A stretch of DNA of 64,000 nucleotides, from contig JAHREC010000018.1 in the NCBI GenBank assembly GCA_020081605.1, forward strand, positions 4,154,001-4,218,000. Direction: 5' to 3'. Numbering within the stretch: the first letter of the stretch is position 1; every line of letters starts with the position of its first letter. The notes beneath the pieces are model-generated. The model searched no databases. It saw only the letters and a list, made by a program, of their open reading frames with translations, and was not told the DNA's origin. Source of the stretch: Albifimbria verrucaria. Lineage: Eukaryota; Ascomycota; Sordariomycetes; Hypocreales; Stachybotryaceae. Made by a program: the position numbers and the translations under genes. Of this stretch, positions 1 through 13,479 are shown piece after piece.

Positions 1-555
1 CTTGCGCGACAGCATTTGTGGCTCTACGAGCAACTCATCTGGGACGGCAGAACAAGGCTCCGCAAAGGCAGCCAGCTAGCTCAGAGGCGAGAGGCTATGA
101 ACGCAGCCCTGGAACAGTTGAGGCAGTTGAACGACTCCAAGGTGGAAGAGCATAGCTCCAACCAGTTACGGATTGAGGCACTCGCCCTCGAGTTCACCCA
201 GATGGATCTCAAAGACAAGAACAAGGCTGAACAACTAGCCATCAGCTTGCTCCGTGATGCTGAGTCGCATCAGGACCGAAGAGCAAGCGCCAGATTCCAT
301 GCGTACGCTCATAAAATGCTGGCTAGGATACAGGAAGAACGACAGGAACTAGTGGAAGCGGAAGAGAATCTGAAATTAGCAGTCACCAAGCGTGAGGCTG
401 CGCACGGCACAAACAATAATTTACGGGTCGTTCGAGACATGTGGGTTCTCGCCGGCCATTACGAAAGAACAGGAAGACAAGAGGATGCCAATCGAATCAC
501 CAGTGATGCCCTAGAGAGGGCGCAACAATATCTAATCGAGATCCCTGACGAATAA
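1..555 (+). CDS. 3' end of a helical-repeat (TPR-like) protein, partial
   Basis: An open frame enters from the left edge with no upstream stop and ends at TAA 553-555, leaving 184 residues. The visible part is almost wholly alpha-helical, rich in Glu, Gln, Arg and Ala, and falls into helix pairs of the kind seen in tetratricopeptide arrays. One pair is near 'AEQLAISLLRDAESH', another near 'LVEAEENLKLAVTKREAA', and the last helix is 'ANRITSDALERAQQYL'. There is no signal peptide or membrane segment in this part. The N-terminal domain that would name the protein lies outside the window. Many fungal NACHT/NB-ARC or Clr5-type proteins end in such repeats, but nothing visible here decides between them. 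I do not recognise the gene. Confidence 0.6.
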   Translation, partial: LARQHLWLYEQLIWDGRTRLRKGSQLAQRREAMNAALEQLRQLNDSKVEEHSSNQLRIEALALEFTQMDLKDKNKAEQLAISLLRDAESHQDRRASARFHAYAHKMLARIQEERQELVEAEENLKLAVTKREAAHGTNNNLRVVRDMWVLAGHYERTGRQEDANRITSDALERAQQYLIEIPDE

Positions 556-1006
556 TGGCTGGGCTGTAGATGTTTCGGGCAACATGGAGAATAAAAGACA
601 GAAGTAAAAAGGGCATAGAAACAAAGGGCATAGAAACAAAGGGCATTTCACGCAAGGATTAAAAGGAAATGGAGTTTTCATGCATTTGGACATTGTCAGA
701 TACCCAATGCTGGCTGAGTCGAGTTAATTCAACTCAACTCAAGTCGAGTCGAGGCAACAGGGGTGGGGGTCTTGTTAATCAACTAATTTTCTGGGTCTTG
801 GATTGAAGAGGCAGCCAGCCACATGTCATCCGCCACAATGACGTTGACATGTGCCAGCATACTTTGGCCAGAGCTTGCTTTGGTCACTCAACACCACGAG
901 TTCGCCCTCTCGTGGCCATTTCCTTATCTTGATCATCGTACACCTCGAATATACTACTCGTATATTTTTCTCTACCCATTTTTAACACAGAACCCTTTAG
1001 AGCATC
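556..1006. other. Intergenic, with a short tandem repeat and a hairpin
   Basis: No gene is supported here. The stretch holds a 15-nt tandem repeat (about 611-646) and an imperfect inverted repeat built of GAGT/ACTC units (about 717-755), followed by a CT-rich leader just upstream of the next start codon. Confidence 0.5.
611..646. repeat. 15-nt tandem repeat, about 2.4 copies
   Basis: The unit GGGCATAGAAACAAA occurs at 611-625 and again at 626-640, then starts a third time at 641. The copies are identical, so the duplication looks recent or the sequence is under slippage. Confidence 0.85.
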
Positions 1007-1947
1007 ATGGCGACTGGACCCCCTCCAAACTACTGTAAGTGCATGCTGAACGAGCCATCACATGTGACTACCCCACCGACCAGAGGCTGAACAATGGACA
1101 TACAGATGCGATCCTAGGAGTCTCGGAGGGTGCAACGACGCAGCAGATCCGCGATGCTTACAAACGGTGAGTGTATATCTCGTTTCGCAAAGACTCTCAG
1201 TAGCCTTCGCGCGCAGCGGCGCATACTCTGCCCTCTTCCAGAAACTCCTCGACTAACACCATTGCAGCGCTGCCCTGAAGACTCACCCAGACCGCGTCGC
1301 GAGCGACTCACCTGAGAGAGCCGAGCGCACTCGCAAGTTCCAACTTGTCAACGATGCCTACTTTACTCTCTCTGACCCTACACGCCGTCGCGACTATGAC
1401 GCCCAGCGAAAGCTCTTCGGTCGTCCCTCCACCACGCCCGAGGACCCTTCGGGGACCCAGAGGAGGAGGTGCCACCAGAGGCAGGCCGGGGAGGACCGGG
1501 CGTATACTCCTGGGCGTGGAACTTCTTTACCAACAACGCCTCTGGTCGCAGCGCGCCCGCCGCCGACCACGAGCAAACACAGAATGCGCAATTCAGCGAT
1601 GTCTTCGAGGAGATGATGCGGGAAGAAGGCATGGCCGAGGAGGGCACCAACCAGCCTACCGGCAAGTTCTGGGGCATGGTTGGCGGCTTAAGCGGCGGTG
1701 CCCTGGGCTTCATCGTTGCCAACGTACCAGGTCTAGTCGCAGGCGCAGTTGCTGGTAACCGTCTCGGTGCGATACGAGACGCCAAAGGAAAGAGTGTATA
1801 CTCGGTATTCCAGGTAAGACTTAAGCCGCATACCTATCATATAGGGTCAAGTACTAACTGCCATTGTAGGAGCTCCCAGCCGATGACAAGGCAAGGCTTC
1901 TTAGCCAGCTGGCGGCAAAGGTTTTCAGCCATGCCGTTGGCTCATAA
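1007..1947 (+). CDS. J-domain (DnaJ-type) co-chaperone
   Basis: This is a class C J-domain protein that would stimulate an Hsp70 partner. Exons read 1007-1034, 1106-1166, 1268-1813 and 1870-1947. Residues 9-70 form the J domain: 'NYYAILGVSEGATTQQI', the invariant HPD at residues 36-38, then 'FQLVNDAYFTLSDP'. After a Pro/Gly-rich linker comes a Gly/Ala-rich hydrophobic stretch ('FWGMVGGLSGGALGFIVANV'), which may contact a membrane. The C-terminus is 'AAKVFSHAVGS'. There is no Gly/Phe region or zinc finger, so it is not a type I or II DnaJ. The frame changes once, at the CCC of 1445-1447: restoring a fourth C joins 'TTPEDP' to 'FGDPEEEVPPEAG'. The client and location are not visible from the sequence. 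Confidence 0.85.
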
Positions 1948-2441
1948 CCTTGCTCTGTTTAATAGTAGCTGTATTTTTCCTCGCGTAAATGGCGTTCGGA
2001 TATGAAGGGTGGAATGACGAGATTTTAGGATACGGTGGCCCTTGGGGTGTCTGGCCCCTTTTCGCCAAGTTGTTTCGGTGGTGGTGAATTTTGGTTTAGC
2101 AACGCTGCTTGTATAAAACCCCTAGTCTGGATGGATCCCCTAAAGGCCTTCTCCCATGCGGAAGAAGGCTTTTGACTCCACTTAGATAGTTAGCTTAGAA
2201 ACAAGAAAGACAGTATTGCCTGTGCAGCTTTGCCAGAAATCTCCTCAATATTCTAACGTAACTTGATGAGAGAAACGCTTGAATGAGCCATCATGACTTG
2301 GCTGTTTGCAGGGTCATGGTTAGCTATCAATTGTCGATCTTGTACCGCCGGAACTATTGAATGGTAATGACCGTCGCTCCATAAGCAACCGACGAGACAA
2401 AGATTCATCCCAAATAAACCGGTTTAGGATCACTTCATAGT
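1948..2441. other. Intergenic between convergent genes
   Basis: No gene is supported. It holds the 3' untranslated ends of the J-domain gene and of the opposing PF11951-type gene. An inverted repeat made of CCTTCTCC and GGAAGAAGG lies near 2147-2170. Confidence 0.4.
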
Positions 2442-3986
2442 CTACTGCTTCCTGATTTTGGCCTTTTCAACCACACTCAAGAGGAGAGTAGAATAGAAGT
2501 CCCAGTTGTTTCCCGGCATAGGAGTTGTGACAGCACCGATGCTCGAACACCAGATCAATCCATGCCAGAAGTCTGGCGTTGAAACTAGCTGATCTTGGAT
2601 TGGTTGAAGGTGATCCAAAAGTCTTTGGACAAGCAGCACAGGTAGATTACATTCCAAATGCGTCTCCCGTACTACATGATGCATAAAGACCTGGGCAGCG
2701 AGAAGAAGCGCACGTCCTTGGGGGTGAGATGGTTGCTGGCAAGAACATGCGCAATCTGGTAATCCGCGCCATTGATGAGCACACGGAGATCATGGACGGA
2801 AAGAGTTGATAGCTTTAGTCCGTACAGGGCTTGTCTTAGGACGGAGAACGTATACCTGATCGAGCTGTCATCTTGGCTGGACTCGAACATCTTCAAATGG
2901 GATAGACTAGGCTCTGCAGCCAGGGCCAGCACTTTGGGCGGTAGGCAAATGGATTCTAGAGGCTGAAGCAACGGTAGCAATGGACGAGAGCCTAAGCCAA
3001 CAGCTACCTGTATATCCGCCCTGTCATGGTGAGTTTTAGGGCCTCATACTACAGCATAATAAACTCACCAGTTCATAGCTCTGGCCACATGTATATTGCT
3101 TTCAAAGACGGAATAACCGCCTCTAGCCTTACACAACAGCTTTATGCCGTTAATATGCACGGATCCGGCTTGATAATTGCTGTCTGCTGCCTGTTCATGT
3201 ATTTTAGTGACATGAACCTTCCAGCAACCCAGAGTGATAAAAGAATTACCTCTACGCTCGCCAGAGCAGCAATAGCTCCTACGACAGCATCACTTGTATC
3301 GTTTTGGTTGATTCGCTTCTGCACGCCTTGAAGAGCGAGAGCCTTTTGTTTGAGTCCCGCCGCGCTGGCTTCCTCTTGATCTGGGACTAGCATAGCCCAT
3401 GTGAAGGCTGCTAAACTCAACGTCGCATGGAGGACTACCGGGTCGTAAACGGCAAACCCCACCAGTGCTTCTGAATCTGAGAAATGGAAACATTGAGATC
3501 AAAGCGAGAAACGACTAGCCTCTTGTCAGCTGCAGGTCTCTACAAACTCACCAAGACGTGCTGGTACGAACAGAATCTGATCAGTCTATCAACGCCCTCC
3601 TCTTGTGCCACTGAATAGACGTTGAATGGGTCTCCACGAGCTTGACTCGGCGCCAGAACTATCGTCTGGGTCTCGTCTGGAGTCTTTTGGTGGACCCGAT
3701 CATCAAGCTTGTGGATCACGCTACTTGGGCTGTTGTCTGGCTCGTCGTTAGGGGTGTTGTTCACTTTAGGATTCTTGCTTTGCTTTTCGTGAGGCGTAGG
3801 CTTGCTCTGGAGTCTGAAGCGACTTTTGAGTGTTGACTTTTGTCTAATCGTAAGTTGTGAGTCTCTCGAGCTGTGTTCTTCTGTTGCCGCTTTGCGCTGT
3901 AAACCACTCTTGACAGCGTGGCTTCTCATGGCCGCCGTGGCTCGTTTGGGAAGATCATTGTTCACTACAAACTGAAAGTTCGACAT
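2442..3986 (-). CDS. Fungal-specific transcription-regulator domain protein (PF11951 type)
   Basis: Exon blocks on the minus strand fit one gene. 3552-3986 gives 'MSNFQFVVNNDLPKR' and a basic Ser-rich N-terminus ending 'DPFNVYSV'. A second block near 3264-3468 gives 'EALVGFAVYDPVVLHATLSL' and 'ALASVE'. The next reads 'GSVHINGIKLLCKARGG' and 'VARAMNWADIQVAVGLG', followed by 'LPLLQPLESICLPP'. The last covers about 2442-2780. This order (short FQFV start, VHxxGL, RGG, INWADVQVA, LPLLQP) is typical of fungal regulators that have the Fungal_trans_2/PF11951 domain but no Zn(II)2Cys6 cluster, and I see no zinc cluster. The target pathway cannot be inferred. The junction of exons 1 and 2 does not keep frame as written, so the exon ends are approximate. 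Confidence 0.65.
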
Positions 3987-4871
3987 CTTGACTCAATTAC
4001 TTCACATCCATCAATTCATCAGGACAAGATAACGGTCAAGTAAAGTCTGCCGTAGCGTAAGGTATGATTGGGAAGCTAGCCTTATAGAATGTGCAGGGAC
4101 ATAGTGGTCTAATTAGTAATCGTCGTTGGTGAGGCCTTCCACCATAGGAAAACATCAAGCTTGAAAGCCGACTGCAGAGGTTGTATGTGCATTTGTTTAA
4201 ACTAAATGAGGTTGTGGAATTTGAGGTGAAAGTGTGCCAGCTTATGCTCTTTATTCTTTGGGTGCTCTACTAGCTTACTTCAAGCCAGTAACAAATGTCG
4301 TAATCAAAGCCGCCGATCTATCCTGCTTGTGCTTTTCAGAACTACACTGGAGACATATTCAATGTGACAAGTTCTTGTCAATGGCTTGTGTTGTCGGACG
4401 ATATAATATCATCAGTCATGGCTCATTTTATTCACGTGTTTAGTGCAATATCGAGTTCCCAACCCGACTATTTGCTAACCAGAACATGACCAGGCACCAG
4501 GTAGTCGTCCTGTCACTGTCCCAGCAAAGCCTCCCTCCTTCAATCCCTGGTCTCTATCTGTGGACATTACAGTGCTCTCATGCTTCAATAATAGCACATG
4601 TTGATTGCCTGCGTGGTTGACGGACAAAGCCAAGCACAGGGTTTACATGCCAGTGCCAGGAGCTGTAGTCTTAGTCGGATGACAAGTCTTTTCAATGGTC
4701 TTCTCAATTGCCACTGTCAACGTTTTGAATATTCCAAGTTTCAGAGGCCTTGAAGAGAATTCACATACACTTTGACGCCAGAATCTCCACACCAATCCCA
4801 GCTGCCCTGCGGCAAAGGCATCCTTTACATAAACCAGCCTTCGGCTCAAACTAACGAAATCGTGGTATAAA
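3987..4871. other. Intergenic
   Basis: No supported gene. The open frames here are short and unlike any family I know. It holds the promoter of the minus-strand PF11951 gene and the 3' flank of the SmB gene. Confidence 0.4.
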
Positions 4872-5852
4872 CTAAGGTTCGCAGACAGTCCAAGACTGCA
4901 AGACGCTTAGACGCTTATCTTCGCGGCGGGGGTTGAATCCCGGAGGAGGGGTCCTCCAGCAGGGGAAGCCTGGTGGGAATGAGCCAGGAGCGCCGGGGAA
5001 ACCGCTAGGAGGAGGAAGCCACCAGCAAAGCCAGGAGGCGGGCCTGAGCATCATTAGCACAAAGACACGCAGAATATGGACGAAGGACAACATACCACCT
5101 CGGCCACCGGGGAATCCAGGGGCACCAGGTCCGGGAATCCAGGAAATCCTGGAGGCGGCGCGCCCGCGCCAACACCGGCTGCAGGACCCTACCAACACAG
5201 TCAGCTATGAACACCCGTTGACAGCTCACAATTACTTACAGCCAGCGACGGAGGAGCAGCTCCACGTCCAATAGGCTTGGCCACACCAGGACCAGCTTGC
5301 AGGGTTGAAGCAATTCCACCAGGCGCGCTCTTTCCAAGACGGGCACTGGGGTCGGCGGGGAGGAGATTCGACGGATAGTGAGATGATGTGAGCACCGCGG
5401 ACGATCGTCAGGCCGAGGGTTCGCTTCTCTTCTGTCTCGATCGTTTGCGCGTTGGAGCTGGATGCGCCGGGCGCCGAGGGCTTGTTCTGCTTTCGCTTCA
5501 CGCGTCGGAACTCCTCAGTATCGGCCAGTACCAGGTTCATGTGCTAATAGACGGTCAGCCGTGTTCCTCGTCGGCTAGGTCGAGCGATATACCTTGTCGA
5601 AAGCCAGCATTTGACCGGTCATAGACCTTCCATCATGCAAAGTAACTCGCATGCGCCAGTTGATCTATACATAATGCATTAGCGAAAAGACGACGAAAGA
5701 CCGGCTCGCTTCGATTGGGTTGAAACGATGGCATCGAGGGGAAGGACGTACATAACCGGCCTAGAGAAAGAGCAACTTGTTAGAATGATTTCGTTAATGG
5801 CGGTAAAGCTATCTTGTCATGCACTTACCATCTTGCCTTGCTTGTTCGACAT
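4872..5852 (-). CDS. SMB1: Small nuclear ribonucleoprotein-associated protein B (SmB)
   Basis: Core spliceosomal Sm protein, part of the heptameric ring on U1, U2, U4 and U5 snRNAs. Start ATG is at 5852. Exon 1 (5829-5852) encodes MSNKQGKM, exon 2 is only 9 nt (5752-5760, AGY), and exon 3 starts at 5664 with 'INWRMRVTLHDGRSM' and 'GQMLAFDK', followed by 'HMNLVLADTEEFRRVK' (Sm1 motif). The Sm2 motif is 'RTLGLTIVRGAHIISLSVE'. The tail is Pro/Gly-rich with GFPG repeats and ends near 'GFNPRR', as in other SmB proteins. Frame breaks fall in C runs at 5357-5360 (two bases missing or one extra) and 5133-5135 (one C missing), so the tail length is uncertain. It is divergent from RPL11 across 359 bp. 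Confidence 0.9.
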
Positions 5853-6211
5853 CTTGGCTGATGTACGAGGGCTTGCTTACGCAGCTCCTCCGTCAAATTG
5901 CAAAAATTGTCTTTGTTCACGAAGCTCGGGGCGCGACGTGACAGCTCCAGTGCTCAGAGTGCTCTGAAATGAAGATGAGGTCCAAACTTTGCGGAGCCTG
6001 ATGCGAAAGGCTGAAAGGTACATCCGACATGTACCCGCGATTACGCTAACCCGCATATGGCTTGGTGCACATCTCCACTTTTCGCTCCTTCCGCGCGTGA
6101 GGGCAGACAAACCCTCGAAATTTCCAAGCCTCACAAAATTCCCGAACTCTTCAACACCCGCAATCAACCTTTCGACAAGACAATCAACCATCGTCGACTA
6201 ACACCGAAGCC
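5853..6211. promoter_or_regulatory. Divergent promoter between SmB and RPL11
   Basis: These 359 bp separate the two start codons, so both genes must be driven from here. No TATA box stands out. The RPL11 side is rich in CAA and CTC, typical of fungal leaders. The position is certain; the exact elements are not visible. Confidence 0.6.
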
Positions 6212-6851
6212 ATGGCGTCCGAGAAGGCTAACAACCCCATGCGGGAGCTCAAGATTCAGAAGCTTGTTCTGAACATCTCCGTTGGTGAATCTGGTGACAG
6301 ACTCACCCGTGCCGCCAAGGTGCTTGAGCAGCTGTCTGGTCAGACTCCTGTCTACAGTACGTTGCGCACTCCCATCAATTTTTCATGAGGTTATCCTCTA
6401 ACAAATTCCTCCAGGCAAGGCCCGTTACACCGTCCGTACCTTCGGTATCCGTCGTAACGAAAAGATTGCTGTCCACGTCACCGTCCGTGGCCCCAAGGTA
6501 AATACGATCAAAAAATTATTTCCTGGCGACAAGAACGATCGCGCTGACACCAGACAGGCCGAGGAGATTCTTGAGCGTGGCCTCAAGGTCAAGGAGTACG
6601 AGCTGCGCAAGCGCAACTTCTCCGAGACTGGCAACTTCGGCTTCGGTATCAGCGAGCACATCGATCTTGGTATCAAGTACGACCCCTCGATCGGTATCTA
6701 CGGCATGGACTTCTACTGCTGCATGACCCGTCCTGGTGAGCGTGTCACCCGCCGTCGTCGCATGAAGTCCAAGATCGGTGCCAGCCACCGCATCAACCGC
6801 GACGAGACCGTCAAGTGGTTCAAGCAGAGATTCGATGGCATTGTCCGATAA
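6212..6851 (+). CDS. RPL11: Large-subunit ribosomal protein L11 (uL5)
   Basis: Component of the 60S central protuberance that binds 5S rRNA together with uL18. Exons are 6212-6356, 6415-6497 and 6558-6851; all junctions are GT...AG and keep frame. It encodes about 173 residues, the usual eukaryotic length. Landmarks are '[20 protein letters not shown]', '[14 protein letters not shown]', '[20 protein letters not shown]', '[13 protein letters not shown]' and the C-terminal '[11 protein letters not shown]'. Codons end strongly in C or G in the fungal highly expressed style. No frame break is present, in contrast to most neighbours. Confidence 0.98.
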
Positions 6852-7572
6852 ATCTGAAATCTCGAGTCTTTTTTGTTACGGATGGGCACGGCGAATATTA
6901 AAAGGGAAATCATGCGGTCATGTAACTTATGTTGCCTTTGCATCAGCTCGGCTTGAAAAAACCAAGTCTAGCCACGGCCTCAGAGACCGACCGGCGTCAT
7001 GCCGGCTTTCATACTCGCATTGAATGTGATGAGACATGGTTTTCTGTGTCACTCCATAACAGCGATAACATACGTACCGCAAGAGTTACCCCTGTGCGTG
7101 ATGAACCAATTTGTAGATTTGTCCAATGCTCCATCATGGCCGAGCACAGCTGGGCAATCATGAGGCGAACTGCTGCCATTCCCTTTGCCTCGTGAGATGT
7201 CAATTCGTCTTTACTATATCCCAGCAGCCATCCTATGCTAGCTCGTGGTCATGTTACGCCAAGAATCGCAATGGATCCTAAACTACATGGCTATAATCTG
7301 GAAAGATGGTATTATTCGCTAAGTTCGGGTAAGAGAGTCTAACGGGTACTGAAATCGGTTGTGGATTTGGGTATTAAATCACAAAATCCCCGAGGATTTG
7401 GCCTAGGATAAGTCAGTGTATCCGAACTTTATGTGCAAATATATCTTGATATAACCTGGTGCTGGCCGGTTTCACATCCTGGGTGTTGAGCAGGGTGGAA
7501 AATTGATGAATTCCAGCGTGAGAATATTTCACCGCAGTTTGTTCATCCTTGCGCATTCATTCAACTCCCATC
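6852..7572. other. Intergenic
   Basis: No supported gene. It contains the RPL11 3' flank and the AT-richer leader of the F-box gene. Confidence 0.4.
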
Positions 7573-9071
7573 ATGTCAACCACCAGAATTGAGCATCTTC
7601 CATTTGAGACCTTGTCACATATTTTTAAGAATTTTGTCTGTTCCTTGCCTACAAATGAATGGTGGATGGGCAATCCTGATCGAACCGGTCAGGCTACTTT
7701 AAAATCTCTCTGCCTTGTCTCTCACACATTTAGAAATGCGGCTCAACCTCTGCTGTTCCGTAACATTCTTATGGATAGCACGGATGACGGAACAGCCTCG
7801 CTCGTTCAGTTAGCCGACGTGCTAGCAGACAAACCTGCATTGGGTCTGAACGCCCGCATGTTTTCTGTTCCCTATATCAGCCCCTCAAAAGCTCGTCGAG
7901 TGGGCTTTGTTCCTGAGGATTTGAGTCGTCGTGTCTTGCGTCGACCAGATCTGTCTCCCAGGTTGAGGGCATGTCTCGACAAGCTTTGCTCTGAGCAACG
8001 GTGCTTTAGCCCGGCGATCTTTTGTTTAATATTTATGCCGAATCTGCAAGTAGTAGATGTATGTCACGAAGCCCCAGCACTGCTTCTTTCGTGGATGTTA
8101 AGTGGACGGTTGGAGTTTGAGCTAAAGTCCCTTCTCGACGCAAAGGTGATTGATAGATTCTACGATGACCAAGGTTACGACGAAGATGTTAGAGACGAAA
8201 CGGTTCCTATACGGAGACTTGCCAGTTTTGGGCTGCATAATCTGAAGGAGATTCGGTGCCATCATGCCGAGGATAAGGGTGTCACTTCCATGGTCATGTT
8301 TGAGGGTGTTTTCCTCCATCCTGGCATTGAGGTTGTCCGATCAGTAGGTATTGACTGGAGAGGTAACATAGCAGCGAAACAGCAGTGGCCTCAGTCCGAA
8401 TTCAACATACGAGTGTTGGATCTCAAAGAATGTATCATTGATGGTCCGGGACTGGAGAATGTTTTTCAACGCTGTCCCTTGTTGGAGGAGCTGTCGATTG
8501 AACTGGGTCACTTTCATCGTGCAACCTGGATCAACGACGATAGTTGGATCATCCAGTTACCTGAGATTGGCCCCGTATTGAAGAAACATGGCACCCGGCT
8601 CGTTAAGTTGGACCTCCACACAGTTCAGTATACCCATGCGTTTGGGTATGGGTTTTGGGTTCTCTCCAGGGACTGAAAAATATTCGGCATCTTGGCGTGT
8701 TGAAGAATGATATGACCGGGCACAACACTTATAATGTCAATCATGACAACAGCCACGTTCTGCATTTGAAGGAGGTTTTACCGCGCAGTGTAGAGACTCT
8801 GTGTCTGCATTATGACACTACTACTTCCGCGTTCGATGACTTGGAGCGAGAGGGTATGGACCAGGAAATTTACGATGTGATTACAGGTGGGGAGTTCCCC
8901 AGTCTTCGGGCGGTAAAGGTGGAGCGATTCCTGGGTGAAGACCAGCCTTTTGGCTTCACAATGAAGGGGTGGACTTCGGAGATTAGGCAGGAACATCTTT
9001 GGAAACGACGTTCGTCCTCTGGTTGTGAACGGACAGTTATGGTGCTATCAAAGACGTGGCATAATAGTTAG
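7573..9071 (+). CDS. F-box protein
   Basis: Probable substrate receptor of an SCF ubiquitin ligase. The start is ATG 7573. Residues 5-60 form the F-box: 'RIEHLPFETLSHIFKNFV', then 'LKSLCLVSHTFRNAAQPLLF' and 'RNIL'. The rest resembles a leucine-rich-repeat region, with blocks such as 'IRVLDLKECIIDGPGLENVF', 'CPLLEELSIELGHF' and, later, 'PRSVETLCLHYD' and 'EFPSLRAVKVERF'. The frame changes once, at the TTTT of 8653-8656. One extra T joins 'HAFGYGF' to 'LGSLQGLKNIRHLG', and the downstream frame then runs to TAG at 9069-9071. Large F-box families are common in filamentous fungi and the substrate cannot be guessed. It could be a true pseudogene, but the same break type occurs in essential genes here. 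Confidence 0.8.
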
Positions 9072-10215
9072 GAGTGCTGCCACGAATTGTACGGCTAAAA
9101 GCCTGATTCCTAATCGTTTGTACCTGGTGAAATCATGATGGATTTAACACTAGCAAGGAGTGAATGAGCCTTGCTGGTTATGAAAATGTCCAAGCTTAGG
9201 GCGTTTGCCACAGGTTGTGCCGACTAGATCCACGCAGAAGACTTTGCTTCGATGACGCTTGCTCTCTGGCAGAGCTTCAAGTAAGGCTTTCAAGCACCGC
9301 ATCGGGGAAGGGAAGTGAGGGAGGAGAAACGATAGCTTACGTTGAGAAGAGAAGAGGTTGGAATAAGCCTCTAAAATAATACTGATTTTCTTCGAATTAA
9401 ACACTAGTATGGTTGGAATAAATATGTAAGCATATTCCGATACTAGTGCATCCATTCAACATTGGGTGGTACTTTACACAATAGTTGTATAAAACTCGAG
9501 ACCTCGGTGATTGCAGTTCTCCTTTTTGCTTACTATTCAACTTGATAGCTTTGCTTGGGTGGCTAGCGGGTCTTGGATGCACATGGTATTCAGAAAGTTG
9601 TGGAGAAATTTTGCATGGTGACATGAACCACTGGAAAGCAAAGATCCGAGCCCAATGGCATATTTATCAAAACAAAGAGTGGTGTATGTGCCATTATATC
9701 AGGGGCTTGAGACACTGGATCAAGACGTAGCACTCAAAGGGCTTCCTCCATTGTATGTGACACATGCTACATCATAGATGCATAATGCTTGGTCGCAGTG
9801 GGTTTTGTTCACAGGGAGCTCCCCAGCTACAGGGTAGGTACAAGTACGTAAGGAGACATTAGTACGGATTAGGTTCGTAGGCAAAGCAACAGCTTGCCTG
9901 AGGCCCGAGGGCCACGGGAAATGAATGGCTCTTCCATCCTCCCCGGCGCTAAGCCAGACGTGGAAAATTGTTAGGGCGACGTCGGAATTTCCAGGCAAAA
10001 CCGCGCTTTTACGGTGATTGGTCGGTGGCGTAGCTCGGACCCACCCGCCTCCCTCTCCGGGTGAGAACAGACTCTGCTCTCCTCGTCAATGTCCTCTCGA
10101 AAAACTCCATTTGCTCTCCTGCAAAGGCAGCACTACAACCCCAAATCTCCCTCCCCAATTGCACGTCGCTGCAATTGTTTCCTTCCATCCCAGGTCATTA
10201 AGTACCTCTCCTAAT
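9072..10215. other. Intergenic
   Basis: No supported gene. The last 200 bases are a CT-rich leader into ATP1. The open frames on either strand are short and lack recognisable features. Confidence 0.4.
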
Positions 10216-12649
<2,434 letters not shown>

Positions 12650-13479
12650 ATGATACACCACCACCATCAGGCACCTCGAGCAGACTAGAGGGGAGCTTAT
12701 GGGGATGCTGCTGTCTATACCGAATCTTGTAGTTGTCTTCTCTCTTAGAAGCGGAGGGATTAGTCGAGGGATTGCGCCTGAAGGAGCGATGGGTGAAAGA
12801 AGGGGATATTCGCCAATCGTACTACCACTTGTAAAATAGAGCTCAAACTCAATGAACACCCTCGATTCCTTTTGTCCTTATCACTAGTGGTCTACTTTAA
12901 TTGCAGAATGATTTGCTTAGCGCCCAGCAACCTCGATGTCGTAGCCGTTGTTTTGTCCAGCTGCCGTAGTGGGTCGGACGATGGTATGGCTTGCTTAGCT
13001 GGGTCGTGGAGATGGAGGGTGGAAAGGAGCAGATGGACAGGCGGGATAATGATAGTTGGAATAAACGTCGAATAAAACCAGATTGAAACGCGAAGAAATG
13101 ATTTACAAAGTAAGGATAAAATTAGAATAATATTCTATTTCAACATATTTGTTTGACAATACCAGCAGAATTTCCAAACGATAATTTCTTTCTTAGATCT
13201 AAGATGTAAGTGATTCGCGGTCCTCTTTTTTGGTATTGGTGACATCATGAACATGCAAGACATTGGGCCGTTTTGGTTGACGCAGCTTATCCGATATTTT
13301 GGGCCAGCGTTTTACACCATATCTCGATTACTTAACATACTTATTTCATTCTCGCATCTACATTCCCCTCTTCGACGTTGAACGACACCAAGGTTCCTCT
13401 GCATTCCAGCTGCATACCCGTCATATCTACCTATCCAATCTATTCACATCTAAACACTTTTCCCTTCCCGTTAACGCTG
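12650..13479. other. Intergenic
   Basis: No supported gene. It holds the ATP1 3' flank, an AT-rich block around 13080-13200 and a CT-rich leader into the next gene. Confidence 0.4.

Noticed and set aside
1378..1785. Antisense open frame inside the J-domain gene
   Set aside because: It is the shadow of GC-rich coding sequence on the other strand; the sense reading matches a J-domain protein.
7573..9071. Calling the F-box gene a true pseudogene
   Set aside because: Its single break is of the same one-base homopolymer type seen in essential genes of the window.
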